The notes beneath the pieces are model-generated. The model was not told where the DNA came from, did not search any database, and saw only the letters and a program-made list of their open reading frames with translations. Below, piece after piece: positions 21,776 through 33,590 of a stretch of 64,000 nt of DNA. The stretch comes from Campanula takesimana. Its lineage: Eukaryota > Streptophyta > Magnoliopsida > Asterales > Campanulaceae. The translations under genes were made by a program, and so were the position numbers. Position 1 is the stretch's first letter. Each line of letters starts with the position of its first letter. The stretch covers positions 1,240,001-1,304,000 of the forward strand of contig JAOWBW010000025.1 of assembly GCA_026119855.1 (NCBI GenBank). The letters run 5' to 3'.

Positions 21776-23184
21776 ATGACCCTAAGCAAATCCGTCCCCT
21801 CATCGATAATTGTTGATGAGTTCTCTTTGGACTCGGAATTAGTGGAACGCTACAACAATGACTTAGCAATGTTCTTTCGCTTGTTTGACAAGGCTCGTCA
21901 AGAAAGATTCATAGAGATGTTCAGTTTTAAGATTCTTTTCACCTTAAAGAATCTAAAACCGGATTGGGACCTTCGAAAGGGAGTCGCACGCTTTTGGGAT
22001 CCTTCGACTTATCTTTTCAACTTTTTGCTTAATGAGATGGTCCCTACTGTAGAGGAGATGGCGGCTATCTTGGATATGCCATTGACAGGGGTGATTGCGG
22101 TGCCCAAGTATGACAAGGTACCGGTGGAGTCTCTCAGGGATCTGTTGAGTATAGGACTTCCCAAGGTGCAGAGTTACATTCATAACCGCTATGTTGATCT
22201 CCACGCTATCCTGGATGAGCAAGTGTGGTATGGTGAACACGGAGCTCGTGGACATCGTTCTGCAAGCTAGAGGACGGGATTTCAACATAGTCCCTCTTAT
22301 CTTGGGGGAGACCCTTCATGGCCTTGATGAGCTACACCGAACCGGCTCCATGACTCGGGGAAGTCCGTTATTGTTTACTATTTGCCTCAGAGAACATTTT
22401 AAACTGTTGGACTCTCCCACTGAGTATTTCCCCTTATACTTTTCATAGGCGGAGACTGTTGGTGAAGGGTCTCAGCATTGAGGAGTGGGCCCATCTTTTT
22501 GCCAAAGCAGAGACTGGTGATATTGCTTGGTGCCTATCTTTTTGGAAGGTGAAGAGGTTTGTAGCTAATACCCTTGGATATGACAGGGTCATCCTTCTGG
22601 GTTTGAGAGATTCCTCTTTCTATTTTGCTCGGAGGGTAATGCGACAATTCGGTCAATAGCAGGACACTTTCGTGTTAGGGGGGCGGCCTCAAGACATTTA
22701 TTTCATGGACTTAGAGTTTTCTACGAGCTTGGATTGCGCTTGGGGGCAAGGCACCACTATGGATCGTTGGACCAATCTGTGTTATGATGGAGGGAGCATC
22801 TGTTTGTCGGACACATACTTGGATTGGTTTCTCACAGAACTCTGTCCCAGTGTCGGGGGTATTGATGAGATTCGCCGCTCTCTGTTGAGGTACCAATTCG
22901 AGCCTAGCTTGAATTTGAGGAAGATGGAAGCTAAGGAGGATCCTTCTAATGTCAGAGTAGATGCCACTCAAGATTTTCTGAATAGCAACTTTTACGAGAA
23001 GAAGGCAAATGGATTTCCTGGTAAATTTCAAGCTCTAGATAGGCCTCATGTGTTTGCAAGACTGACTCCCTCGGTGTTCAGTAGACTTGACGTTCCTCCC
23101 GGTTTCGAGATACCTTTGCATAAGAGGAAAATGAATGACAAGGCGGACCGTGGTCAAGCCCCTACTAGGTCAAAGAAGAAATAG
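21776..23184 (+). pseudogene. Antisense ORF with DUF7745/plant-mobile-domain-like protein
   Basis: Opposite to TAT1 pol and convergent with it (pol stop at 23632). It starts MTLSKSVPSSIIVDEFSLDS at the first ATG after a TATA box. Blocks typical of DUF7745/PMD-type proteins follow: FWDPSTYLFNF, EMVPTVEEMAAILDMPLTG, a GSPLLFTICLREHF block, IAWCLSFWKVKR, RVMRQFGQ and a basic tail (TRSKKK stop). The cellular role of the family is poorly known; PMD proteins in plants act in silencing and genome stability, and relatives are carried by transposons. There are frameshifts near 22245 and 22445 and a stop at 22657-22659. Antisense ORFs beyond pol are known in Tat elements such as maize Grande. The domain name is inferred by eye. 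Confidence 0.6.
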
Positions 23185-23363
23185 AACCTTAGGGGTATCG
23201 AGAGATTGCTTAGATAGACCAATGTTTAGATTTTTAGTATTTTATTTATTTTCTTTTGCAAGTTGGTATTCATGTTAGAAATTTTCTATTGCTTTCTTGA
23301 AATGCATTCAGTTAATAAGAAGACAAGATTTTGACTTTATTTATTGAATAGACCAGACCAAAA

Positions 23364-23421
23364 GGCTGCCTACGTTCTCTTTTTACATCAATTAAATAAG
23401 GAGCTCAGGTCATCGTAGTTC
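23364..23421 (-). other. Conserved stem-loop, TAT1 3' region
   Basis: Minus strand: GAACTACGATGACCTGAG ... AACGTAGGCAGCC. The outer CTACG/CGTAG pairing is kept. The inner stem is weak in this copy. Confidence 0.7.
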
Positions 23422-23458
23422 TTGTTTAAGAAAGAGAAAAATATGTCTGCTGACTGAC

Positions 23459-23494
23459 ATGTCTCGTACGAGACATGGGTGTCTCGTTCGAGAC
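23459..23494. repeat. Palindrome pair ATGTCTCGTACGAGACAT
   Basis: A perfect 18-bp palindrome at 23459-23476 and a near-perfect copy centred on GTCTCGTTCGAGAC at 23481-23494, 20 bp apart. Same family as 21590, 53374 and 54327. Confidence 0.92.
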
Positions 23495-23631
23495 TGTCCC
23501 CTATTCCTCTTTTTTTTATATATGCACACCCTGATTTTTTCTTAGACCGCCCTTTCAGGTTTTCAATCTAGCGGGCTTCTTTTCTCGTGCCTTTATTATT
23601 ATTTATTTTTTTTTTGAAATAGGGGACGGAG

Positions 23632-23868
23632 CTAGGAATAGTACTTCTTCAGCTTGTCCATGTTGACGGGCTTTGGTAGTTGATCTCCATCTAGGTCTGC
23701 GAGTTGTACCGCTCCTCCAGAGAAGATCTTCTTGACTATGTATGGGCCTATCCATCTTGGTCCCCACTTTCCCATAGGATTGAATGGTCCAGGACGATGT
23801 TCGCGTAGGATAAGGTCCCCTTCTCTGATGTTTCTGGATTTGACTTTCTTATTAAATGCTCGGGTCAT
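23632..23868 (-). pseudogene. TAT1 integrase C-terminal end
   Basis: Reads VKSRNIREGDLILRE ... GKWGPRWIGPYIVKKIF ... NMDKLKKYYS stop, the usual end of Tat-lineage Pol. It is out of frame with the integrase core; a break lies between 23869 and 23931. Confidence 0.85.
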
Positions 23869-23931
23869 TCTCCGTTGATACGCTTGGACATGCTCGGCGG
23901 CTCGAAGTCGTCATTCATCTAGCAGGTCTAG

Positions 23932-25104
23932 TTATTCATAACGGCTGTTCAAACATGCGACTTCATTCACTTGGTTTTCTAGGAGAACCCTTAGTGATGG
24001 TACTTCTAATTCGATTGGTAACACTGCTTCCATCCCATAGGCTAGGGCATATAGAGTTTCACCGGTGGCAGTGCGGATTGAAGTACGATAGTCCCAGAGT
24101 GCGAAAGGTAGCTTCTCGGGCCAGTCTCTGCCAGTTCTAGCCATTTTTATAATGATGGTCTCTATGGTTTTGTTAGTAGCTTCGACTGCTCCATTGGTCT
24201 GTGGTCGGTACGGTGATGACTGATGTCTCTCTATCTTGTATTCTGCAAGTAGTTGGTCACATTCTTTCTCAAAGTGTGTGCCATTGTCAGATATCATCTC
24301 ATGAGGTACCCCATATCGGCATATGATGTTGGTCTTAATGAACTCAGCCACCTTTTTGGCATTTAAGACTTTGTAGGATTGGGCCTCGATCCATTTAGTG
24401 AAATAATCAACGGCGACTAACACGAATGAGTGTCCATTATAACCCATTGGCGAGACTTTGCCAATGACGTCTATTCCCCATGTAGAAAATGGCCAAGGGG
24501 GTGTCATAGGGTATAACATGGACAGTGGTGCGTGTTGCAAGTTAGCATGTATCTGGCACTTTTGGCATTTCTTAACCATCTTGGTGCAGTCGGCTTCCAT
24601 TGTAGCCCAATAGTATCCTAGTCGGATGACTTTCTTTGCTAGCATATTGCCATTCATGTGGGTTCCACAGACTCCTCGATGGACTTGGTCCATAATTTCT
24701 ACGGCTTCGTGCTCATCAGCATAGTGTAGACACTGCTTGTGGTGTTTCTTATAGAGGTGATCACCTATAATGATGAATTGGGCGGAAAACCGTTTGAGGG
24801 CTATCTTCGCTTTAGGTGATACGTCTGATGGGAATGTTCCATCTAGGAGGAAAAGCCATACATCATAGTACCAAGGTTTATCGTCCAAGGTATTTACGGA
24901 AATAGAGCCGCACTCTTCTTTGCGGTCGTGCAGGTCTATGATTGAGTGATAAGCAGGAGTCGTTCGCCTTGCGACTTTGAAGGTTTTGACCTCAGTCCAT
25001 TTGGGAATTTCCAAAAGTGATGCTAGAATGGCTAGTGAGTCTGCTAAGTGGTTCTTATCTCTAGGAAGATAGTAGAAAGTGACCTCTTTGAACTGTTTGA
25101 CCAA
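23932..25104 (-). pseudogene. TAT1 end of archaeal RNase H and integrase core
   Basis: Begins with the end of the second RNase H (YYLPRDKNHLADSLAILASL). The integrase zinc site follows (HRGVCGTHM ... CQKCQ), then the core with Asp in WGIDVIGKV, Asp in MISDNGTHF and Glu in TNGAVEATNK. The D-D-E triad is intact. The integrase joins element cDNA to host DNA. The frame is broken on both sides, against the RNase H at about 25105-25182 and the C-terminus at about 23870-23931. Confidence 0.9.
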
Positions 25105-25182
25105 GTGTTGGAGATGGTCATTATACTTCTAGAGTGTATGATCTTATACCTTCCACTTCTTGAGTGACTAATAGATTATAAG

Positions 25183-25689
25183 TTATGAATCTCCGTATAC
25201 TTCTAGTTCGGTCACATTTCTTTCTAAGGCTGCTTCAAGCCCCGCTATGCAAGCTTCGTACTCGGCAATATTTTTAGTGGCCTCAAAGTCAAGGCGGATT
25301 GCGAGTGGAGTGTAGAAATCTGAGGGATCTACTAGTAACATGCCAATGCCATATCCCCGTTTATTGGCTGCGCCATCAAAAAATAATTGCCACTTATTTT
25401 CTGCTATTGCCATGATGTCCTCATCAGGGAATCGCGGGTCTTCCCCCTTCGCTTCATCATATAGAAATTCAGCTAAATGATCAGCAAAGACTCTTCCTCT
25501 CACGGATTTCTGTGTGATGTAAGTGATATCATACCCCACGAGCATAAAGTACCACTTTGAAATTCTAGACGAGACATGCGATTTCTCAAAGATATACTTC
25601 ATTGGGTCCATTCGGGAAATCAGTTGTACAAGAAATGGTTCCATGTACGGATTTAGTCTCTCAGCCACCCATACTAGTGTGCAGCACAC
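25183..25689 (-). pseudogene. TAT1 RNase H connection and archaeal-type RNase H
   Basis: First the end of the gypsy RNase H (FEKSHVSSRISKWYFML, then RVFADHLAEF). A second RNase H follows, with Asp in LFFDGAANKRGYGIGM, Glu in NIAEYEACIAGLE and Asp in ELEVYGDS. A second, archaeal-type RNase H is diagnostic for the Tat lineage. The frame is interrupted near 25690-25786 and at 25180. Confidence 0.88.
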
Positions 25690-25786
25690 GAATTTTCTAG
25701 TGCAGAGTAATTCAATTCATCCCCTTGGAAGCGACGGCTGACAAAGTATACGGCATTCTCTTTCTTCGAATAGGGTTGCTCTTCTG

Positions 25787-26062
25787 CTAGCATAGCCCTA
25801 ATGCAGTATCATTGACTGTAAGGTACAAAGTCAACGGTTTCTCTTTATGCGGTGGAAGCAATATAGGAGGGTTAACCAAATACTCCTTAACTTTTTTGAA
25901 GGCTTCTTGGCATTCTTCGGTCCATTCTAGGGATGCATTCTTCTTGAGGAGCTTAAAAATGGGCTCGCACATCGTCGTGAGCTGATTAATGAAATGACTA
26001 ATGTACTAAAGGCGACCTATAAATCCCTTGACTTCTTTCTGCGTCTTAGGGGGAGGCATGTC
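25787..26062 (-). pseudogene. TAT1 RT thumb/connection, left of LARD1 insertion
   Basis: Contains YISHFINQL, CEPIFKLLKK and YLVNPPILLPPHKEKPLTLY, the block that follows the RT palm in Tat elements. It joins directly to the RT at 48726 across the LARD1 insertion: removing LARD1 and one ATGTC gives a continuous frame. Confidence 0.9.
26058..26062 (+). repeat. LARD1 target site duplication, left copy (ATGTC)
   Basis: ATGTC abuts TGTAACGACCC and is repeated at 48726-48730 after GGCGTGACA. Confidence 0.95.
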
Positions 26063-29000
26063 TGTAACGACCCGAAAACCCGTCTCTATTTTCTTAGTAA
26101 TAAAGAATTGATTATTTATTTATTGTCTATTTAATTATTTAAGTTATTTATTTATTTAAATATTTATGTGTGCATTTTATGTTCCATAATATTTTTGGCC
26201 TAACATTTTAATTAGTCAATTGTGCCAGTATGAAATAAGGGAATTATTAGAGAAGAGAATATTAAAGGTTGTAGTAGTAGTGGGAGTAGTGGTAGTAGAG
26301 GGGCCTAGGTGTAACTATTTTATATCATCCTACACCTCCCACCCCTCCCCCTTCTCCCTCACTCCTCTCTTTCTCCTGCACACACACACACACACACACA
26401 CACTCAATCTCTCTCTCTCCTCCATTGTTGGAAAAGGTAAGAAAGCTCCTCCTTCTCTCTTCAGTTTAACTATCTTCCTCCCATTATTTCTTAATGCTCA
26501 TTTTATGAAAAATGTTTAGATCGGCGCTAGGATCGTGTAGAGCTAAGAAAATTCGAATTCCGTCTTCTTTGATAAAATCCGGGTAAGTTACTTTTCCCCC
26601 ATTTATGCTAAAAAGGTTCATCATTAACTCATTTGATGCTCTAGTTAACATATATTGCTTCTTTGGTTGATTTGGAATTGATTTACATTTTATTCATATT
26701 TGTGAGAAATTTATGTTTGAATCATCTTTTGATTTGGGTTGTCTAGATGATGTTATATAGGTCCTTTTAGGCTTATAAGTTATTTTAGCACCTTGGGGTA
26801 CTTGTTAGAAGTATTGATTTTGAGTTGTGTTGAAATGGGTAAGTTTTAGGGAAGAACCCAAGTCTTGGTTGCTGAATTCCGGCAGAGCAGGGTTGGTGGG
26901 TGACCGCCCATGTTCAGGTTGGGCGACCGCCCATAAGGTCAGTCCGGGTGGTGTTAAATAATGGTATTAGGCGACCGCCCATGATCCGTTCGGGCGACCG
27001 CCCATAGAAGGTGATGAGTTATGTGTTGTTTGATATATTTGGAGTTAAATGGGGTCTTAATGGAGTTAGAATTGGTTTGGGTCGAGCTCCACAATGGTGT
27101 GGAGGTATAAGGGTTGTTATATCAGGATTTAGGACAAAAGGAATGAAATTCGGGTGTATTTTGGGGTCTGGGCGGTCGCCCACTTAGTTTTGGGCGACCT
27201 CCCACTAAATCAGCCTCATTTAGCTTGGTATCAGGGTTCCGGGCGACCGCCCACTCAATTCCGGGCGCCCGCCCACTTTTTCCAGAATTTAGGTCGATCT
27301 TCCGGAGGCCATAACTTCTTCGTCCGGACTCCATTTTGGATGTGTAAACTATCGTTGGAAAGCTATTTTTGAGTACTATGAAATGGTTCTATTGGCCGCA
27401 CGGTTCCAGATTAGAATGGTTGTCTTTTCATTGAGGTTTAAGATCAAGGTGTAGTCTCGATCTAGGTTCCGTAGTACTATTCTAGTTGACTTAGTTGGGC
27501 ACCGTGGAACACTTTAGTAATTAAAATTGGTTCCTTTGTGAAAAATGGTGTTATGTAATTTGATCAAGTATTGTTTGGGAATGTTTGGGCATCTTATGAT
27601 GTGTTCGTGATTGTTCCAATCGAATTGATTTTCGAGTAAGACTTGGTCTAGGTTTTAGGCGATGTCCTATAGTACCTAGAGGGTTGTTATTGAACACCAA
27701 AGTGTAGAGTTTAGTCCGGTCGTGATCATGTTCTAATAAGTGTAACATTTTGGATTCGTTTGGGGTGTTTAGAATTGGTTCGTTATGAACGGAGGTAAAG
27801 CGTGAATTGGCAATTGGGTACTTACGGTTTGATTAACCTTAAGGTGTATTCATTCTGATTTCCCACTTTGGAATTCCAGGTGTGATGAGATGGTTGAGTT
27901 CATAGTCCTAGTATATCTTTATGAGTAAATGTTTAGGGTCATTTTGGTAATAGTCATTGTGCCATTTGTGAGCGACCGTTTGGGTTGTGCTCTTTTTTAT
28001 TAACTTGTGTATCATATTTAGGATGCATTTGGTACGTGCCTTATCTTGGAATCATTATGTTTTAATGGTCAATGTTGTTGGACTCTTTTATGAGAAACTC
28101 CTTGTGTTTATCGTTGTTGAACTCTCCTTGAGTAATCGTTGCATCTTTTATGGTGATTAATTGGTATGGTTCCCTACTTTGGAATCTTTGGTTGTTTATC
28201 GAGCTAGTATTTATTACCTAGCATTTAATTGAAATTCCAGCTGGTTATTTGTGTTCGAGTCAGGCAATGGGTAATGTTATAATGGTACGAGCCAATTCCA
28301 GTATAGCATCGCCCATTGGTCCTTCTTTCCTCATCCAGATTGGCCTTGGATGGGATGAGCTAGCTCCTTTTGTGAGTATTCTAGCTACACATTTTGGGGC
28401 ATGACTTTGTGGCATGGCTCCCGCCCTTTGTGGCACATTACTTTGTTATTGGATCCGGTACCGGGGGGTTTTCTCTTCAGCTATTATGCTACTACGAAGA
28501 TGGTTCGATGGGTTGATTGATTGATGGGTCAGTTCTGACCGGGGCTCTCTTCAGCTGTTATGCTGCTATTGTTGACTGGTTTATCGGTTGAAGCTGCGCA
28601 GCGATTGTTCTATTGGTTTGGTGAAACCTTGGCTCAGTATCCTTTGTAACGTGTTTATTTCAGTCTTATGTGCTGCATGATGAGTTAGTCGTTATTTCCA
28701 ACTGGTATGGGACGGTTGGCGATAGGGAGCTTTCTCATTTGTTGTTATATGATTTACTTGCGCAGTTATATAATTGATTTGCATGATATTATGCCATGTA
28801 GATGCATTTAGTAACTTACTGAGATTTTATCTCACCCCATTTCTTGTTTCAAATTGTTTTTCCTTAACCCCCCCCCCCAGGAAAGCAAGTGGTATCGTTT
28901 GAGGTCCGTTGTATCGGGAGTCTTCTGAGCAGGTTGATCGCCTTTGGGGTAGTTACTCTTCAGAGCCTCTTTGTATATGGTTGAAAGGTCGTGGTCGTCC

Positions 29001-29224
29001 AGGGTTGTGTATTTACTGTGGTCCTTTGGGAATTTATATTATTAACAGTTGTTCTTGCTTCCACGTTTGTTTCTAGTCTCCGAGTTGTAATCTCATTGAG
29101 GTATTGTTTGTTGGTATTGGTTTATAGTAGAATTCACGCGCCCAGTTTGGTATTTAGCATTTTTAGAGATGTTAATTATGTAAATTTTATATTTATGGAT
29201 TTTTAGAATTTCCGGGGCGTGACA
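26063..29224 (+). repeat. LARD1 5' LTR (3162 bp)
   Basis: TGTAACGACCC to GGCGTGACA. Contains a (CA)n microsatellite at 26382-26402, splice-donor-like GTAAG at 26437 and GTAAGT at 26583, palindromes at 26897-27275, and a C run ending CAG at 28880. No convincing ORF. Confidence 0.95.
26897..27275. repeat. Eight palindromic 14-mers in LARD1 5' LTR
   Basis: Four pairs: 26897/26920, 26968/26991, 27169/27191, 27240/27262. Spacing within pairs is 22-23 bp. The type is TGGGCGACCGCCCA, as in TEK1. 27169 is the inverted centre form TGGGCGGTCGCCCA. Confidence 0.93.
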
Positions 29225-31229
29225 GTTGGTATCAGAGCAATGGTTTTAGATCTTGAAGGAGAATAAGAACTCTGATATTGAATAGGTTTCAATACTTGGG
29301 TGTTATGATTTTGAGTGGTTTAGAAACTAAGTTTTCTCGAAAGATTAGGTTAAGGTAGAAGTTGGTTGAGTTATGAGTCGTGATATTGACGTCAAGTGTT
29401 TCTTCTCTTGTGGTATATCAAGTATAGGATTGGTGTCAATAGTGTTGGTTCCATTGGGGTTAGTTGGCTTGGGAATCGAGAGTGCGAGTTTTGAAGGCTT
29501 GGACGTACCTATTTCGTAAAGTGGACATTTCTTGTGCTATATTCGTATGTTTGTTCTCATTAAGTGATTTATGTTGAGGTGTATTCTCGAGTATAAAATT
29601 TCGTGATTGCTACTGATAGAGGTATGGTGATTTGGTTATGTCACCTATACAGGATATTGACGAGTTAAGTAGTATGGCCTAGCTTTCAATGTGTCTCGAA
29701 TTTCTTGAGTGCCATCGATAGGTGGTGAATATTTCTGTATCAGTATGTTTGACTTTGTTTAGGAGCATACTAGGTATAAATATAATGTTCAGGTTCTATA
29801 TTGAAAATCAGAAAATCTTTATTATAAGGTTGTGCTGGGAATTTAGCTTACTCTGTTGGCAATGTTAACTTTGAAATCTTGGGTATAATTTATACTGGGT
29901 GCGATATGTCGTTCGATCGATAGGGAACTTGGGTTATATGATGAGTTGATATAAGCTACGATACTGATAGGTGAACCAGTGAACATATAGTATCGGTTGG
30001 GTTAAAAGAGTTAAAGATTCAATTTGAGAATTTCTTGATAGGAGATTTTTCTTACTTTTAGTACATCTACGTGGGTGCATCGGAATTGTTTAGTATGAGG
30101 AAGTACTTAATTTATTATGGGTCATATTAAGAAGTTGAGTTATGATACTTTTGGGATCGTTTTAATACATGACTGGAATTGAGTTAAAGCAATACGAGTT
30201 ACGAGTATATTGTGGAAGTTATAATCATTAATGATAGTAAGCGCGTTAAGTTTAAAGGACTACACATATTTTGTGGCGTTTCTCGTTCGGATTAAGGATG
30301 TGTAAAGGAAGTAATATTAAGTATGTGATTATCTAATGGAAGTATCTTTACAATATAATTAGGGTTGTGAATAAGACAAGTTTGTAGTATCTCGAGAATT
30401 ATGTTTAAGAGAAATTTGGATTCTTCAATTCTGGCCTTGGGTATGGATTTTAGTTAGGAGTGAAGATAGTGATTGAAGAAGGTTCGGTACGAGAGATTAC
30501 TATGTTGTAAGCATTACTTAAGTTTACTATATGATGGGTTAAAGTGGATAATTGGGAAATTCGGGAAGAGACGGAACTAAAGTAGCCGTGGCTATTGGAT
30601 CATTCGGGTAAGTATTCTAAAATTCGGGTTAATAAATAGAGCTATCTATGACTAGGGATTGATTGTGATTTTATTGATATCGCCTTAGCAAACTATAGTT
30701 GTTTTTATGGGACCAAGTTTAGAAATGATGTTATGGGTTATCAATGTTGGATAGTTATATGTTCTTCAAGTAGGTTGAGAAATACAAAGATTATGATTGT
30801 ATTAGTGGTATTACATAAGGAAGATGACTTTTGTAGTGGAGTTGATTCCAAATACTATTGGGATAATGAAAAATAAAACCGATGAATGTTGGTGATTTAA
30901 GGATTGATTGAGAGCATAACGCTAATCAGGATCAAATTAGTTATGTTTCATAATTGGTGATCAAGTGATAGTCGTGGGAATTTGAAATCCCGGATGAAAG
31001 AAGAAGTTAACTTTAGAATGTTTAATACGAGTATGCTTGAGATATGTATGTGTTCATTCTGTGTGAGTTTATTTGAGTCATGGAATCGATGTCTGAAATC
31101 TTTAATAGGTACTTGATTTGGGGTTATGAGTGCTATATGAGAATCGATATTTTGTCGCCTCATTATGACCGCGTGTTGTGAATTTTGATGAGTGAATTCG
31201 TGGGCGAATTCCTTTTAAGGAGGGTAGAT
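29225..31229 (+). other. LARD1 internal region, no coding capacity seen
   Basis: PBS TTGGTATCAGAGC at 29226-29238, then about 1.97 kb of AT-rich DNA with no ORF resembling gag or pol in any frame. It ends in the purine-rich AAGGAGGGTAGAT before the 3' LTR. It may be very old pol that I cannot recognise, or true leader-type filler as in other LARDs. Confidence 0.8.
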
Positions 31230-32005
31230 TGTAACGACCCGAAAACCCGTCTCTATTTTCTTAGTAATAAAGAATTGATTATTTATTTATTGTCTATTTA
31301 ATTATTTAAGTTATTTATTTATTTAAATATTTATGTGTGCATTTTATGTTCCATAATTTTTTGGCCTAACATTTTAATTAGTCAATTGTGCCAGTATGAA
31401 ATAAGGGAATTATTAGAGAAGAGAATATTAAAGGTTGTAGTAGTAGTGGGAGTAGTGGTAGTAGAGGGGCCTAGGTGTAACTATTTTATATCATCCTACA
31501 CCTCCCACCCCTCCCCCTTCTCCCTCACTCCTCTCTTTCTCCTGCACACACACACACACACACACACACTCAATCTCTCTCTCTCCTCCATTGTTGGAAA
31601 AGGTAAGAAAGCTCCTCCTTCTCTCTTCAGTTTAACTATCTTCCTCCCATTATTTCTTAATGCTCATTTTATGAAAAATGTTTAGATCAGCGCTAGGATA
31701 GTGTAGAGCTAAGAAAATTCGAATTCCGTCTTCTTTGATAAAATCCGGGTAAGTTACTTTTCCCCCATTTATGCTAAAAAGGTTCATCATTAACTCATTT
31801 GATGCTCTAGTTAACATATATTGCTTCTTTGGTTGATTTGGAATTGATTTACATTTTATTCATATTTTGTGAGAAATTTATGTTTGAATCATCTTTTGAT
31901 TTGGGTTGTCTAGATGATATTATATAGGTCCTTTTAGGCTTATAAGTTATTTTAGCACCTTGGGGTACTTGTTAAAAGTATTGATTTTGAGTTGTGTTGA
32001 AATGG

Positions 32006-32010
32006 GTAAG
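32006..32010 (+). repeat. TRG1 target site duplication, left copy (GTAAG)
   Basis: GTAAG precedes TGTTAGTACC and recurs at 46340-46344 after ATTCACA. The uninterrupted site in the 5' LTR of LARD1 (near 26844) has a single GTAAG. Confidence 0.95.
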
Positions 32011-32212
32011 TGTTAGTACCCAATCTGAAAATGAGTTTATTAGGGCTTTCCCAAATATACAAGGACTTTATGGGAATTAGAAACCTTGCAAAGACTTGTC
32101 CCGGATTCCCAAAAATAGCTCAATGTTCTAGAAAACATTAAATATGGACATTTAGGGTTGCCTTGTATGAACAGTAAAACCCTAGCTTGAATTTCAAGTC
32201 AGCGCGCAACGA

Positions 32213-32262
32213 TGGCCACGCGGCCACTTTCGCCGCCGCCCTCAATATTGGCCACGCGGCCA
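32213..32262. repeat. Two copies of TGGCCACGCGGCCA at 36-bp period
   Basis: Perfect identical 14-mers at 32213-32226 and 32249-32262, 47 bp upstream of the TATA box. The 3' LTR has three copies (45451, 45487, 45523). Confidence 0.95.
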
Positions 32263-32309
32263 CATCCGCCCCGAATGATCTGGACCATCAGATCTTCCCC
32301 TCAGTTTAC

Positions 32310-32317
32310 TATATAAA
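32310..32317 (+). promoter_or_regulatory. TATA box of TRG1 5' LTR
   Basis: TATATAAA; transcription would start near 32345. The copy in the 3' LTR is at 45584-45591. Confidence 0.65.
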
Positions 32318-32781
32318 CCAATCTCATGCTATTGGTTTAGGGGGATCCGAATTTGAGAGTTCTTAAACACAATTTTGCTCTCTAATTAGCATTCAAACCT
32401 CCAAGAAGATCAAGGTTTATTTCTTGCCAACATAGGTAAGTTTTCTAACTTATTTCTTCACGTTCTTGCATTATTTCTAATGTAGATTTTTAATATTCAT
32501 GTTCTTGCATGTTTATTCATAGTTTCTTCATATGCTTCGCATGTTCATTCATATGTTCATATATGTTCTTCATATGTTCATCGTGTTCATAGATTAAAAC
32601 CTTATTTATGCTATATTTAGGGTTGCGATCTTCATGTTTGCATGTTATTTCATAGCCGATGATGATCGAGGGTTCATCAACCCGAGGATGATCTAGGAAC
32701 TACTTCTAAACCCTAATCTTTAGGTAATTCCCCCTTCATTATGCATGATCCCGATTCTTCTGCCTATTCTAAATTCTTCTC

Positions 32782-32826
32782 GAACTACGCTGACCTGAGC
32801 TTCTCACATTGAGAGGAACGTAGGCA
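32782..32826 (+). other. Conserved stem-loop in TRG1 5' LTR
   Basis: GAACTACGCTGACCTGAGC ... GGAACGTAGGCA. The outer stem is CTACG/CGTAG; the inner is TTCTC against GAGAGGAA. It is in the transcribed part of the LTR, about 240 bp before the PBS. The 3' LTR copy is at 46056-46100. Confidence 0.8.
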
Positions 32827-33066
32827 ATCTTCGGATTCGGTCTCAAACACTAACACACTACTAACACATTCATCATGATAGAAAGACCGATCATTCGGGC
32901 AATAGGAGTGATAACGTTCAATATTCTTCTCTTGTTGTAATTTGACCCCCGAACCCATTAAACATGCTTTTTCTCAATGTTTTGGCTATAATTAAAACGG
33001 CGTGGTGACTCTCATTATTTTAATGTTACTATGAATATTCCCAAATTCAAACACACGTATTCACAG

Positions 33067-33084
33067 TGGCGACTCTGCTGGGGA
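33067..33084 (+). other. TRG1 primer-binding site (Tat type)
   Basis: TGGCGACTCTGCTGGGGA one base after the LTR. The same sequence serves TAT1 (minus, 53505-53521). This form is the usual PBS of Tat-lineage elements, thought to match tRNA-Arg. Confidence 0.85.
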
Positions 33085-33130
33085 CTGCTTTGAAACTTTT
33101 TCAAACTTAGTGGGTCTAACTTTCATCACA

Positions 33131-33590
33131 TCATGATGCTTGCCATGTTTACACATGCACACACTTGCCATGTTTACACATGCACACACCTGCCATGTTT
33201 ATACATGCACACACTTGCCATGTTTACACATGCACACACCTGCCATGTTTACACATGCACACTTTCCATGTTTACACATGCACCCTACACACACCTGCCA
33301 TGTATACACATGCACCCTACACACACCTGCCATGTTTACACATGCACCCTACACACACTTACCATGTTTACACATGCACACACTTACCATGTTTACACAT
33401 GCACACACTTGCCATATTTACACATGCACAGACTTGCCATGTTTACACGTGCACCTCACACACACTTGCCATGTTTACACATGCACCTCACACACTTGCC
33501 ATGTTTACACATGCACACACTTGCCATGTTTATACATGCACCTCACATACTTGCCATGTTTACACATGCACCCATGCACCCCGCAATGTT
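33131..33590 (+). repeat. 25-bp minisatellite in TRG1 leader
   Basis: About 18 units of the TGCCATGTTTACACATGCAC type, with small length changes. Long apparent ORFs in all three plus frames here are repeat artefacts (Cys/His-rich, periodic). Confidence 0.93.

Larger units (their letters stand above)
23185..23631. other. TAT1 3' region: hairpin, palindromes, no gene
   Basis: It holds a minus-strand copy of the conserved hairpin (23364-23421) and a palindrome pair (23459-23494) followed by a TATATAT at 23517-23523 in the plus direction. Nothing coding was seen. Confidence 0.6.
32011..33065 (+). repeat. TRG1 5' LTR (1055 bp)
   Basis: TGTTAGTACCC to GTATTCACA. It contains two palindromes (32213, 32249), TATATAAA at 32310-32317, a strong donor-like ATAG|GTAAGTTTTC near 32438, and the conserved hairpin at 32782-32826. 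Confidence 0.95.

Noticed and set aside
26220..26519. ORF across the (CA)n tract of the LARD1 LTR
   Set aside because: Low-complexity translation, duplicated only because the LTR is.
29225..31229. Hidden gag or pol in the LARD1 interior
   Set aside because: I looked in all frames for knuckle, protease, RT and integrase motifs and found none. A profile search would be needed to exclude ancient remnants.
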